Assembly (NCBI GenBank): GCA_965116945.1
Contig: OZ220734.1
Coordinates: 1,116,001 to 1,180,000, forward strand
DNA from: Plut-88900 sp965116945
Lineage (GTDB): Bacteria > Chloroflexota > Dehalococcoidia > Plut-88900
Reading direction: 5' to 3'
Length of the DNA stretch: 64,000 nt
In this document: piece after piece, positions 33,073-41,692 of the stretch
Position numbering within the stretch: position 1 is the first letter of the stretch
How the letters are laid out: each line of letters starts with the position of its first letter
The notes under the pieces: model-generated
Told to the model about the DNA's origin: nothing
The model's input: the letters and a program-made list of their open reading frames with translations, nothing else
Database searches by the model: none
Translations under genes and position numbers: made by a program

Positions 33073-33993
33073 TCAGCTTCCGTATACGGGTGTGCACCAG
33101 GAACCGTACTTTTCGTTCTTGCCCCGGATGATATCCACGTAGGAGTTGGCGAGCTGTCGGGTCACGGGGCCCACCTTTCCTTCTCCTATTGACCGGTGGT
33201 CTATCTCTATGACGGGTGTGATGTGGGCGGCGGTGCCGGTCAGGAAGACTTCGTCTGCGGCATAGAGCTCACTGCGGTCGACCTGGCGCTCACGGGAGGG
33301 CATTCCCAGCTCGTTCTCAGCGATCTCCATAACCGTGCTGCGGGTTATACCCAGGAGTACACTGTCTGAGGCCGAGGGTGTGACAAGGGAGCCATTGTCC
33401 ACTACGAACAGGTTCTCGCCGCTTCCCTCGCAGACGTGGCCGTCCTGGGTGAGCATGATTCCTTCGTCGAAGCCGTTTAGCATGGCCTCGGTCTTTGCCA
33501 TGGCGCTGTTCACGTAGATGCCCGTGACCTTGGCTCGTGGCGGAATCATCGTGTCCATGGGTCTGCGCCAGCTGGAAATGCAGCAGCGTATCCCCTCGTC
33601 CCCGCTGAAATAGGGCCCGAAGGGCGCTACGAAGATGAAGAAGTCGTTCTCCACGTCATGGGAACGCACCCCGAGGACCTCACCGCTCTGGTAGACCATG
33701 GGGCGGACGTAGATGTCCTCTTCGAACTTGCACATCTCCACGAGCTTCAGGGTGATGTCAAAAAGCTCGTCCACCGAGTGGTTGAGTCTCAGGTTCAGGA
33801 TACGGGAACTTTTGTGCAGCCGCTCGTAGTGCTCCTTGACGCGGAAGAGATAGATTTGCTTGTCCTCGGCGTTCCAGTTGCCGCGAATTCCCTCGAAGAC
33901 AGCGGTACCGTAGTTGAGAGCGTGGGTCATAATTCCCACCTTGGCCTCGGACAACGGTACGAAATCCCCTTTGAAGAAGGCGAAGGGCGGCAT
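33073..33993 (-). CDS. ilvE: Branched-chain amino acid aminotransferase
   Basis: A 306-aa fold-type IV PLP aminotransferase for Leu, Ile and Val. K155 in AKVTGIYVNS is the PLP lysine. HALNYGTAVFEGIR at the N-terminus and the C-terminal DEVFLTGTAAHITPV with its phosphate-binding threonines are diagnostic. AAAGGAGG lies eight bases before the ATG. The gene stands alone, with a shared terminator. Confidence 0.93.
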   Translation of the reverse strand: MPPFAFFKGDFVPLSEAKVGIMTHALNYGTAVFEGIRGNWNAEDKQIYLFRVKEHYERLHKSSRILNLRLNHSVDELFDITLKLVEMCKFEEDIYVRPMVYQSGEVLGVRSHDVENDFFIFVAPFGPYFSGDEGIRCCISSWRRPMDTMIPPRAKVTGIYVNSAMAKTEAMLNGFDEGIMLTQDGHVCEGSGENLFVVDNGSLVTPSASDSVLLGITRSTVMEIAENELGMPSRERQVDRSELYAADEVFLTGTAAHITPVIEIDHRSIGEGKVGPVTRQLANSYVDIIRGKNEKYGSWCTPVYGS

Positions 33994-34083
33994 TTACTGG
34001 TCCTCCTTTTCGGTCACGGCAATGGTTTCAAAAGCGCGTGTAATGATAATGGCTTTGGAATGGAAAGACAAAGGACGGAATGG

Positions 34084-35451
34084 TTAGGCGGTCCCGTTCC
34101 CCGGGTGATTGGGCAGGTCACGGAGATAGCGCTCTGCCATTTCGATGCCGACCTGCTTTAGCAGCTTCCTGTCCTTTTCTCTAGTCTCGGCTTCAGGGAC
34201 CTTCAGGAGGGTGTCGCCGCCGTAGGTGTTAACCATCTTGCCTGCCATAACACCGACTTCGGGAGGGCTCTCCCCGTTTTTCAGCATCCGCACCCGACGC
34301 CTCAGCCCCTTGCGGTACATCGTTATCCCACGGTCCTCGACACCTAGGTGCTCCAGGGCGTGGACGGAGATGGTCCTCTGGCTGACCATGGCCTCGAAGT
34401 CTCCGGGGTCTTGCTGCATTAACTCATAGTCCCGGCCGCCCCGGTTTGCTCGCTGAGCACGGGAAAAGCGTCTCTCCGGCGGGACTTTTCCACCGTCGGG
34501 CACGATGTAGAAATCAATCTCCACGCAGTTGTAGTCGTCTACTGGGACGGCCCACATGATGGTGGTGGGCAGGTCGTGAAACTCTTCCTCATCGGGGCCC
34601 CATTCGTAGGGCAGGGTTGGGGGCGCACCCAGCACACCAGCGTTCGGCCACACGTACTCTATGTTGCGCACCCAAACGGTGTCGGGGCTGACCCGACGCA
34701 CGTCCATGGTAATGACTCCAGTGGGGCTTTCAACAAATCCAAGCTCTCCGTTGATGGCCAGCTCCTTTATGGGCGCCCCGCTCTTGTCTACGAACTGGAT
34801 GCCGGAGATGGTGGCGTGGAGGAACTCCTCGTGGACAGGATCCAGCAGGTTATCGACGACATGCATCCAGTTGCAGGGTTTAGGATTAGGGACGATGCCG
34901 TCCTCGGTGGGCATGAGGTGCACCCCGGGCTCCAGGTGGTGACCGGGAGCGGTGAAGATGTCGAAGTTGGGGAACTCTGGGGTTTCGTCGGGAGGACCCA
35001 TGTAGGCAAAGACGAGGCCACAGTACTCAATTGCCGGGTAGGCCCCGTGGCACAGCCGATCTTTCAGGGTACTTGTCTCGGGTTCGCCAGGAGTCTCAAG
35101 AATGGTGCCGTCGGCATCGAAAAGCCAGCCGTGATAGCAGCAGCGGATTCCGCGCTGCTCCACCTTGCCGTATTCCAGGGAAGTACCCCGGTGTGGGCAA
35201 TGCGCCTCTACGATTCCAATACGCCCTTCGCCATCACGAAACGCGACCAGCTCCTCCCCGAATCTGGTAATGGCTACTGGGAGGTCGGCAATCTGCTCGC
35301 TGAGCAAAAGGGGCTGCCAGAATCGGCGCAGGTACTCGCCCATCGGGGTCCCGGGCCCGACCCGTGTTAATTCTCTGTCATCTTCAGGTACATCCCTGTG
35401 CAGGTATCCGCTGTAGGGTTTCGTGAGAAACGGCGCTTTTTTTACAGGCAT
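34084..35451 (-). CDS. Rieske-type ring-hydroxylating oxygenase, large subunit
   Basis: A 455-aa oxygenase alpha subunit. The Rieske 2Fe-2S ligands are C85, H87, C104 and H107 (CPHRG and CCYHGW). The mononuclear iron site is in HVVDNLLDPVHEEFLH, with the bridging Asp and the two His. The start at 35451 follows GGGAGGGAG. No reductase or ferredoxin is adjacent, although a free Rieske ferredoxin is at 55826. The family hydroxylates aromatics, phthalate-like acids or trimethylamine-type substrates; the substrate is unknown. Confidence 0.88.
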   Translation of the reverse strand: MPVKKAPFLTKPYSGYLHRDVPEDDRELTRVGPGTPMGEYLRRFWQPLLLSEQIADLPVAITRFGEELVAFRDGEGRIGIVEAHCPHRGTSLEYGKVEQRGIRCCYHGWLFDADGTILETPGEPETSTLKDRLCHGAYPAIEYCGLVFAYMGPPDETPEFPNFDIFTAPGHHLEPGVHLMPTEDGIVPNPKPCNWMHVVDNLLDPVHEEFLHATISGIQFVDKSGAPIKELAINGELGFVESPTGVITMDVRRVSPDTVWVRNIEYVWPNAGVLGAPPTLPYEWGPDEEEFHDLPTTIMWAVPVDDYNCVEIDFYIVPDGGKVPPERRFSRAQRANRGGRDYELMQQDPGDFEAMVSQRTISVHALEHLGVEDRGITMYRKGLRRRVRMLKNGESPPEVGVMAGKMVNTYGGDTLLKVPEAETREKDRKLLKQVGIEMAERYLRDLPNHPGNGTA

Positions 35452-35566
35452 GATGACTCCCTCCCAATCATTTTCGCAATCGGCGTCCCACCACCCCACC
35501 CTGGCCTCTATCTTACATTCCCGCGCACCTTCGTCAACCATAACGCCGGAATTGGGACTACCTCTT

Positions 35567-36184
35567 TCAACGGCGATGGGTAACTAGCGAGAGTGTGCCT
35601 CTGTGAAGAGGTGTGTGAATCGGGCCCTGAGGGGTCAGAACACTCGACATGAGGACTAGCTCACGTACAACAAATCTCTGACTGTCCGTTTCCGGGAAAT
35701 TCAAGGCATTCTGTTTCAAAGGAACTGAGGCCTTGCCCCGCGCACGTCCCAGTGTGATGTGGGCCTTAAAAGCTCTTTCTTCGGTCGGGAACTCCTTGTC
35801 GGCGAGGGCATTTCGAAGGCGGCCCTGGAGTTGCATCAAGACTTGAGCTTCATCCTCCAGCCCCAACCACAGGACCCGGGGGCAAAGGGTGTTGGGAAAG
35901 GCCCCCAGTCTACCGGTGTTGAGGCCAAACGATGGGAAGTCTGAGGCCACCGTGTCCACAATACGAGAAAGGAGCGAAAGGCGGGTATCGGGGACGCTGC
36001 CGATGAAGGCCAGGGTGATGTGAGCAATGCCGGGATCTACCCACTTGACGCCTCCTGTCACTACACTCTTCAGCCGTTCGATATGGGCGCTGATCAGTTT
36101 CTTGACGTGGTCGGGCAGCTCAATGGCGATGAAAGCACGGGGAACATCCCGACTGATGTCCCCGACAACTGACTCATTCGCCAT
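35567..36184 (-). CDS. thpR: RNA 2',3'-cyclic phosphodiesterase
   Basis: A 205-aa 2H phosphoesterase of the LigT/ThpR type, which opens 2',3'-cyclic phosphates at RNA ends. The two catalytic H-x-T motifs are HITLAF (H55, T57) and HITLGR (H142, T144). The start at 36184 overlaps the upstream mug-like gene by 11 bp, so the two nucleic-acid enzymes are translationally linked. Confidence 0.88.
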   Translation of the reverse strand: MANESVVGDISRDVPRAFIAIELPDHVKKLISAHIERLKSVVTGGVKWVDPGIAHITLAFIGSVPDTRLSLLSRIVDTVASDFPSFGLNTGRLGAFPNTLCPRVLWLGLEDEAQVLMQLQGRLRNALADKEFPTEERAFKAHITLGRARGKASVPLKQNALNFPETDSQRFVVRELVLMSSVLTPQGPIHTPLHRGTLSLVTHRR

Positions 36185-36716
36185 TAAAATTTTCTCGGAC
36201 TGCATCCAGAAAGTCTTTAAGCCCGCGGAACCAGTGAAGAATATCTTCCTTTTGGTAGTGGGCATTGCGTCGGCTTGTAGAAGGAACTACGAAGATACGT
36301 GTGCATCCAACTCGCACGGTTTGGGGGCCTGGAACGGCTTTAGGACCGAAGCAGTAGTTATAAGCTGAGATGCCGTTAAAGCAGGCGATTATTGGCTGGT
36401 ATCGCTCCAGCTTCGCAAGCAAGGCGGAGGCTCCGGCGGCAAACTCATGAGTTGAGATGTCCGAAGCGGCATTGGAGGGACGCTTGGCAACATCAGTGAA
36501 ACCGATACCCTGGTCCATCAGCGAGGCGTCCATCTCCGGGTTGACGAGGCCATCCAGAATCCCGGACTCTCCCAACGCCCACCAGAAGAGGTTGCCGGGT
36601 CGGGCGTAGTAGTGCCCTTTTGCAGCAGAGTAGCTGCCGGGGTTGATCCCTACGAAGACGAGATCAAGGCCCGGGCGCAGGTAGTCGGGTAGGGTGGTGA
36701 AGGGGCTGTCCTCCAT
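36174..36716 (-). CDS. mug: G/U mismatch-specific DNA glycosylase (Mug/TDG family)
   Basis: A 180-aa uracil-DNA glycosylase superfamily member that removes U or T from mispairs with G. Motif A is GINPG with N25 as the activating residue, and motif B is PSTSRRNAHY, of the Mug/TDG kind. FTDVAKRPS lies in the expected position between them. Overlap with thpR suggests cotranscription. Confidence 0.88.
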   Translation of the reverse strand: MEDSPFTTLPDYLRPGLDLVFVGINPGSYSAAKGHYYARPGNLFWWALGESGILDGLVNPEMDASLMDQGIGFTDVAKRPSNAASDISTHEFAAGASALLAKLERYQPIIACFNGISAYNYCFGPKAVPGPQTVRVGCTRIFVVPSTSRRNAHYQKEDILHWFRGLKDFLDAVRENFNGE

Positions 36717-36784
36717 GGAGCAAATGGTCCTAGCTCTTCGTCCTCTAAGTCAATGGTAGGATTTTATTGGGATAAGGTACCGTA

Positions 36785-37294
36785 ATGCGAACATCAATAC
36801 CCATTGCTGCGGCTTTTGTTATTCTTCTGGCCCTGTCTTGTTCGGCTTCTCTTCCTGAGCCCTTGTCAGCTACAGAAGAAGCACGGTTGAAAGAAGATTT
36901 GCACGATCGGTCTTTTCGCCAGTTTGAGCCGTCCAGGGACTCAGACTCTAGAAAAGGCGTGATTATCGAATTCTTCGATGGCATCGCTCTATGGGCCCAA
37001 TACGCCGAGGGTGAATATGCGAAGAAGGAGTGGGAGATTTCATCGAGGAACTACCGGATCCTGAAAGACAGCAACTCCGAGTATGAGTTTGTGTTTGTTG
37101 AGCCCCAGACTCGGCAGCAGATTCCCGCGGAGTGCGAGAATTGCATCGCAATATCGGGCGTGACTTTGTCTGTAAGGGGACTCGAAGGAGGAATAATTTC
37201 GTTCAAGGTCAACGATCCCAAGGGTGTTCTCCCCCTGCCATTCCCCGTGTTCAACAGCTGGACTAAGTTCCAGGAAGATGAGTATTTCGAGTGA
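36785..37294 (+). CDS. Hypothetical lipoprotein
   Basis: A 169-aa secreted lipoprotein with a signal peptide ending in LALSC (C19). The mature part looks beta-rich, with one CENC pair around residues 116-119, and has no domain I recognise. TAAGGT lies six bases before the ATG with no Shine-Dalgarno, suggesting a leaderless message. Confidence 0.65.
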   Translation: MRTSIPIAAAFVILLALSCSASLPEPLSATEEARLKEDLHDRSFRQFEPSRDSDSRKGVIIEFFDGIALWAQYAEGEYAKKEWEISSRNYRILKDSNSEYEFVFVEPQTRQQIPAECENCIAISGVTLSVRGLEGGIISFKVNDPKGVLPLPFPVFNSWTKFQEDEYFE

Positions 37295-37306
37295 TATGAG
37301 GAGCGG

Positions 37307-38146
37307 CTAAAGTCCGAGCAATCTCCGGGCGTTGCCACCCAATATAGCGGCTTTAGTCTCGGTATCGAAGTTCTGGCTTTCGACCTGACCCAGCAGCCTC
37401 TTCTGGCTAATGAGCGGGTAGTCAGTGCCAAAGAGGACCTTGTCCCTCCCGGCGAGGCTGACGGCGTTGGCGAACACCTCAGGGGTGTAGAGGAATGGGG
37501 AAGCGGCGGAGTCAAAGTATACGTTCCGAAGGGCCTCCGACACCTCGGGCATGAGGGCGTAGAAGGGGAGCCCCCCTCCCCAGTGAGCACAGACTATCTT
37601 GGCCTCAGAGTATGTTTCGATGAAGCGGCAAAGTTCGTCCGGGGTGACCGTGCCCTTCCCGGGGTAGATGTGGCCCACTGGTTCCGAGGAATGGGTCAAC
37701 ACAATCAGGTCCCGGGCAATGGCGGCCTCCATGAGAGGGCCCATTACGCGTTCATCGTCCAGTCGGTAACCCTGCGCATAGGAATGCAGCTCCCCCACCC
37801 CCCGTACACCCAGGTCTGCGCACCGCCGGATCTCCTCAATGGCAACACCGCCAAGAGCCGGATTGACCGTGCAGAAAGGGACCAGCCGGTCGGGAAAGGC
37901 CTTGGCCGACTCCAGGATGTAATCGTTGGCCTCCACTGCGAACTCGTGGACTTGCCATCCCATTCCCAGGGTTACGGCGACATCGACGCCGTCTCGGTCC
38001 ATTCTTTCGACGAGCAGCTCGGCTGAGCTGAGTCGAGCTTTGGGGTCGGAGTAAAGGTGCTCAAATGTGGCGTCGCGCTCCAGGTAGGGAGCGCGGTCAT
38101 TGCGAACGCTTTCGGGGAATATGTGAGCGTGAAAGTCGATGATCAT
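37307..38146 (-). CDS. Amidohydrolase-2 family hydrolase, short form
   Basis: A 279-aa TIM-barrel protein beginning MIIDFHAHIFPES, with the HxH metal pair. ELHSYAQGYRLDD, CAHWGGGLPFY and GTDYPLIS supply the remaining barrel metal ligands. It is closer to the short uronate-isomerase/ACMSD-like amidohydrolases than to the 370-aa trio in this window. A TACAAT hexamer lies six bases before the ATG, with no ribosome-binding site, suggesting a leaderless mRNA. Confidence 0.82.
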   Translation of the reverse strand: MIIDFHAHIFPESVRNDRAPYLERDATFEHLYSDPKARLSSAELLVERMDRDGVDVAVTLGMGWQVHEFAVEANDYILESAKAFPDRLVPFCTVNPALGGVAIEEIRRCADLGVRGVGELHSYAQGYRLDDERVMGPLMEAAIARDLIVLTHSSEPVGHIYPGKGTVTPDELCRFIETYSEAKIVCAHWGGGLPFYALMPEVSEALRNVYFDSAASPFLYTPEVFANAVSLAGRDKVLFGTDYPLISQKRLLGQVESQNFDTETKAAILGGNARRLLGL

Positions 38147-38254
38147 GGGTGGATTGTAACCCATTGCGAAACAGGAATCGCCATATCCTCAATATCAGAG
38201 CACCGGAAGGCATAGATATTGAATCCCCCCGCCCGTGCGCCGATAATGTAGTCA

Positions 38255-39277
38255 ATGAGCAACAGCACATATAGCGTCACCCTGATAGAGGGCGACGGGA
38301 TCGGGCCCGAGGTGGCGGAGGCGACCGAACGGGTGCTGGAAGCTGCCGGGGCTCGCATCGATTGGGACAGGCAGGAGATAGGGGTGGCGGCCAGGGAGAA
38401 GCACGGCGTTCTTCTCCCCGGCCCCGTCCTGGCCTCGATTCAAAATAATGGCGTGGCCCTCAAAGGCCCGGTAACCACCCCCAGCGTGGAGGGCTATCCC
38501 AGCCTCAATGTTACCCTAAGGAAGAGCCTGGACCTGTTCGCCTGCCTGAGGCCGGTTAAGAGTCTGCCCGGGGTACAGAGCCTGCACCGGGACGTCGATC
38601 TCGTGGTTGTACGAGAAAATACCGAAGACCTCTACGCGGGCGTGGAGCACGAAGTTGTTCCTGGTATAGTCCAGAGCGTGAAGGTGGTCACCAGAACGGC
38701 ATCCACCCGAATTGCCCAGTTTGCCTTTGAATTTGCGGAATCCAATGGCCGCAATCTGGTGACGGCGGTGCACAAGGCCAACATCATGAAGCTGTCTGAC
38801 GGTCTCTTCCTAGAGTGCTGCCGGGAGGTTGGTGCCCAATACCCCAATATCGAATACCGGGAAATGATTGTAGATGCCGCCTGCCAACACCTGGTCCTGA
38901 AACCCAGCAGGTTTGACGTCCTGGTTATGGAGAACCTCTACGGCGACATAGTCTCCGATCTGACCGCGGGACTAGTCGGTGGGCTTGGGATGGTGCCGGG
39001 GGCCAACCTCGGCGACAACTGCGCTGTGTTTGAGGCGACCCACGGCAGCTGGCCCGAGGCCGCCGGCAAGGGGCTTGCCAATCCCACCGCCCTGATTCTC
39101 ACCAGCGCCATGATGATGCAACACCTTGGCGAAAACGAGATTGCGGAGCGGATCGAATGCGCCCTCACCTCTGCTTATATGGACGGGCAGAGCCTGACAC
39201 CCGATGTTGGCGGTTCGGCATCCACATCAGAGTTTACCGACCATGTGATCCGCTGCCTGCCCATCGGCGTCGCATAA
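38255..39277 (+). CDS. icd: NAD-type isocitrate dehydrogenase
   Basis: A 340-aa beta-decarboxylating dehydrogenase of the isocitrate/isopropylmalate family. IEGDGIGPEV is the N-terminal signature. RENTEDLYAGVEHEVVPG is the substrate-loop pattern of NAD-dependent isocitrate dehydrogenase rather than isopropylmalate dehydrogenase. NLYGDIVSDLTAGLVGGLG carries the metal-binding Asp. It is the first gene of a run with hisF 10 bp downstream. Homoisocitrate or tartrate activity cannot be excluded. Confidence 0.85.
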   Translation: MSNSTYSVTLIEGDGIGPEVAEATERVLEAAGARIDWDRQEIGVAAREKHGVLLPGPVLASIQNNGVALKGPVTTPSVEGYPSLNVTLRKSLDLFACLRPVKSLPGVQSLHRDVDLVVVRENTEDLYAGVEHEVVPGIVQSVKVVTRTASTRIAQFAFEFAESNGRNLVTAVHKANIMKLSDGLFLECCREVGAQYPNIEYREMIVDAACQHLVLKPSRFDVLVMENLYGDIVSDLTAGLVGGLGMVPGANLGDNCAVFEATHGSWPEAAGKGLANPTALILTSAMMMQHLGENEIAERIECALTSAYMDGQSLTPDVGGSASTSEFTDHVIRCLPIGVA

Positions 39278-39287
39278 CCCATAGACC

Positions 39288-40112
39288 ATGTTTACCAAGC
39301 GCATCATCCCGTGCCTGGACGTCGATCGAGGGCGGGTGGTCAAGGGCGTGAGTTTCGTAAATCTCAGGGACGCCGGAGATCCTGCAGAGTTGGCTGCCTT
39401 CTACGATTCTGAGGGCGCCGACGAACTGGTCTTTCTGGACATCACTGCCAGCTCCGACTACCGCAACACAATGATAGATGTTGTTAACAAGGTGTCCGAA
39501 GAAGTGTTCATTCCTCTGACAGTCGGCGGTGGAATAAGGTCGACTGACGACATGCGCCGTATCCTGGACGCAGGGGCCGACAAGACTGCCGTGAACACCG
39601 CTGCTCTGCTCGATCCCACCATCATTGAGGAAGGGGCGCGGGCCTTCGGAAGCCAGTGCATAGTTGCAGCTATCGACGCCAAGCGAGTGGATGGGGCCCG
39701 GTCCAAGCGGGATGACGGCCTGGAGCTGGGCCCTGCCTCCCGGTGGGAAGTCTACACTCATGGAGGCAGAAACCCCACTGGTATTGATGCACTGAAGTGG
39801 GCGGCCAGGGTCGCCGAATTGGGGGCCGGGGAGCTCCTGATCACTAGCATGGATGCCGACGGTCAGCAGACCGGCTACGATCTGGAACTCAACCGAGAGA
39901 TTTCGGAATCGGTGCCGGTCCCCCTGATCGCCAGTGGCGGCGCCGGGAACCTGGACCACCTGTATGACGCCCTGACGCAGGGCAAAGCGGATGCGGTCCT
40001 GGCGGCCAGCATATTCCACTACGGGACATACACCATAGCCCAGGCAAAGGAGTTCCTGATGGCGCGAGGAGTGCCCAGCAGACCTGCTGTGCAGGAAGGA
40101 ATCAAGGGATGA
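39288..40112 (+). CDS. hisF: Imidazole glycerol phosphate synthase cyclase subunit
   Basis: A 274-aa TIM-barrel cyclase for the fifth step of histidine synthesis. MFTKRIIPCLDV with the catalytic Asp, LTVGGGIRS, and LLITSMDADGQQTGYD with the second catalytic Asp are present. Its last codons overlap the start of hisIE (ATGA). No hisH or hisA is nearby, so the his genes are scattered. Confidence 0.95.
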   Translation: MFTKRIIPCLDVDRGRVVKGVSFVNLRDAGDPAELAAFYDSEGADELVFLDITASSDYRNTMIDVVNKVSEEVFIPLTVGGGIRSTDDMRRILDAGADKTAVNTAALLDPTIIEEGARAFGSQCIVAAIDAKRVDGARSKRDDGLELGPASRWEVYTHGGRNPTGIDALKWAARVAELGAGELLITSMDADGQQTGYDLELNREISESVPVPLIASGGAGNLDHLYDALTQGKADAVLAASIFHYGTYTIAQAKEFLMARGVPSRPAVQEGIKG

Positions 40113-40720
40113 TCAAGCTCGATGACAAGGGACTGGTGCCTGCCATTGTCCAGGATGCCGAATCGGGTCGGGTGCTGACACTCGCCTACATGAACGAGGA
40201 ATCACTGGAAAGGACGCGGGCTTCAGGGCAGGTATGGTTCTACAGCCGAAGCCGACAGGAACTCTGGCACAAGGGAGAGACCTCCGGAAACTTCCTGAAT
40301 GTCAGGAGCATTAGTCTGGACTGCGACGGCGATGCCCTGCTCATCAAGGCGGACCCCACTGGGCCGGCCTGCCACACGGGCGAGACCAGCTGCTTCTTCA
40401 AGCAATTATCCGAAGAAACGCCAGAGTTCGATCGTACTGCTAGGCACGCTCTGGCTGAACTCTTCGATGTGATTGAGCAGCGAAAGCGGGAGATGCCCAA
40501 GGGCAGTTATGTGAAAAAACTGCTCAAGAAGGGGCCGTCCAAGATAGGCAAGAAGGTCATCGAGGAAGCGGGAGAGACCGCTATAGCTGCTTTAACCGAA
40601 GGTCGGGAGCGTACGATTAGCGAGGTGGCAGACCTCTGGTTCCACAGCCTGGTACTTCTGGCATCCATTGACGCGACACCGGAAGATGTCTTTGAAGAAT
40701 TGCAAGGCAGGCGGGGCTAA
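40109..40720 (+). CDS. hisIE: Bifunctional phosphoribosyl-AMP cyclohydrolase / phosphoribosyl-ATP pyrophosphatase
   Basis: A 203-aa fusion catalysing steps two and three of histidine synthesis. HisI occupies about residues 1-105, with GQVWFYSRSRQELWHKGETSG (split: GQVWFYSRSR, ELWHKGETSG), DPTGPACHTG and the metal Cys residues. HisE follows from about 110 with IGKKVIEEAGE. It is coupled to hisF by a four-base overlap. Confidence 0.95.
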   Translation: MIKLDDKGLVPAIVQDAESGRVLTLAYMNEESLERTRASGQVWFYSRSRQELWHKGETSGNFLNVRSISLDCDGDALLIKADPTGPACHTGETSCFFKQLSEETPEFDRTARHALAELFDVIEQRKREMPKGSYVKKLLKKGPSKIGKKVIEEAGETAIAALTEGRERTISEVADLWFHSLVLLASIDATPEDVFEELQGRRG

Positions 40721-40824
40721 GGAGAGAGATTAGATTGCCGAGGGCCGGCCTGGGCGCCTGTGTTAGGGGCAGGTTTATTCTTATCGTCTAGGCGGGCTTG
40801 CATCAGGTTTACTGGAGGCTGCAA

Positions 40825-41685
40825 ATGTCGGTGTCCGGAGGAAGTAACTGGGGAAGATGGGGCAACGAAGACCAGTTGGGCGCTCTCAACCTGCTTACGC
40901 CGGAGCGGATGTTGAAAGCCTTCCAACTGGTGAAAAAGGCGAAGATTTACAGTTTGGCGGTGCCTCTTGAACGGGAGGGTCCACAGCTCCCGGACTTCCA
41001 TAAGACCTGGAAGACACATCACTTCTGGCACATGGAAAACCCGGATATCAGCTTTGTGGACGACATGGTGGCCATGGAGGTCCACTCCGGCACTCACATA
41101 GATGCCCTTGGTCACGTCTGGGCCGAGACGCGCATGTACAACGGTCACCCGGAGAGCGAGGTATCCAGCCGGGGCGTGGGCAAGAACGGCATCGAGAACG
41201 TGCGGCACATGGTGGGCAGGGGAATAATGCTGGACCTGCCGGCCTACATGGGCATTCAGCACATTGCGCCCGACTACACGGTCACAGGCGAAGACCTGGA
41301 CGGCGCCGCCGCAGCCCAGGGCGTGAGCATTGAGCAAGGCGACATTGTACTGGTGCGAACAGGCTGGTACAGCCTTTTTGAGAGAGACCGCGCTCTTTGG
41401 AGTTCACAATTTCCGGGGCCCGACGGCAGCCTGAAGCCTTGGTTCATCGAAAGGGACATCTGTGCCCTCGGGGCCGATCATCCCACCGTCGAGGCGAAAC
41501 CTCCGGTCTACGACTCGGCGCCACTTCACCGGTATGCTCTGCGGGACCTCGGGGTGTATCTCATGGAGAGCCTGGACCTGGAGGAGCTGGCCCGGGACCG
41601 AGTCTACGAATTCCTGTTCATCGGCGCGCCACTAAGAATGACGGGCGCCTCAGGCTCGCCGTGGAATCCGCTGGCAATCGTGTGA
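40825..41685 (+). CDS. Cyclase family (kynurenine-formamidase-like) metal hydrolase
   Basis: A 286-aa protein of the putative cyclase family. The signature HSGTHIDALGH supplies the metal ligands, and GRGIMLDLPAY and GDIVLVRTGW are in the expected order. The ATG at 40825 is chosen because GGAGG lies six bases upstream. Members hydrolyse formylkynurenine, isatin or cyclic amides and lactones; which one applies here cannot be told. Confidence 0.83.
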   Translation: MSVSGGSNWGRWGNEDQLGALNLLTPERMLKAFQLVKKAKIYSLAVPLEREGPQLPDFHKTWKTHHFWHMENPDISFVDDMVAMEVHSGTHIDALGHVWAETRMYNGHPESEVSSRGVGKNGIENVRHMVGRGIMLDLPAYMGIQHIAPDYTVTGEDLDGAAAAQGVSIEQGDIVLVRTGWYSLFERDRALWSSQFPGPDGSLKPWFIERDICALGADHPTVEAKPPVYDSAPLHRYALRDLGVYLMESLDLEELARDRVYEFLFIGAPLRMTGASGSPWNPLAIV

Positions 41686-41692
41686 GCGAAAG

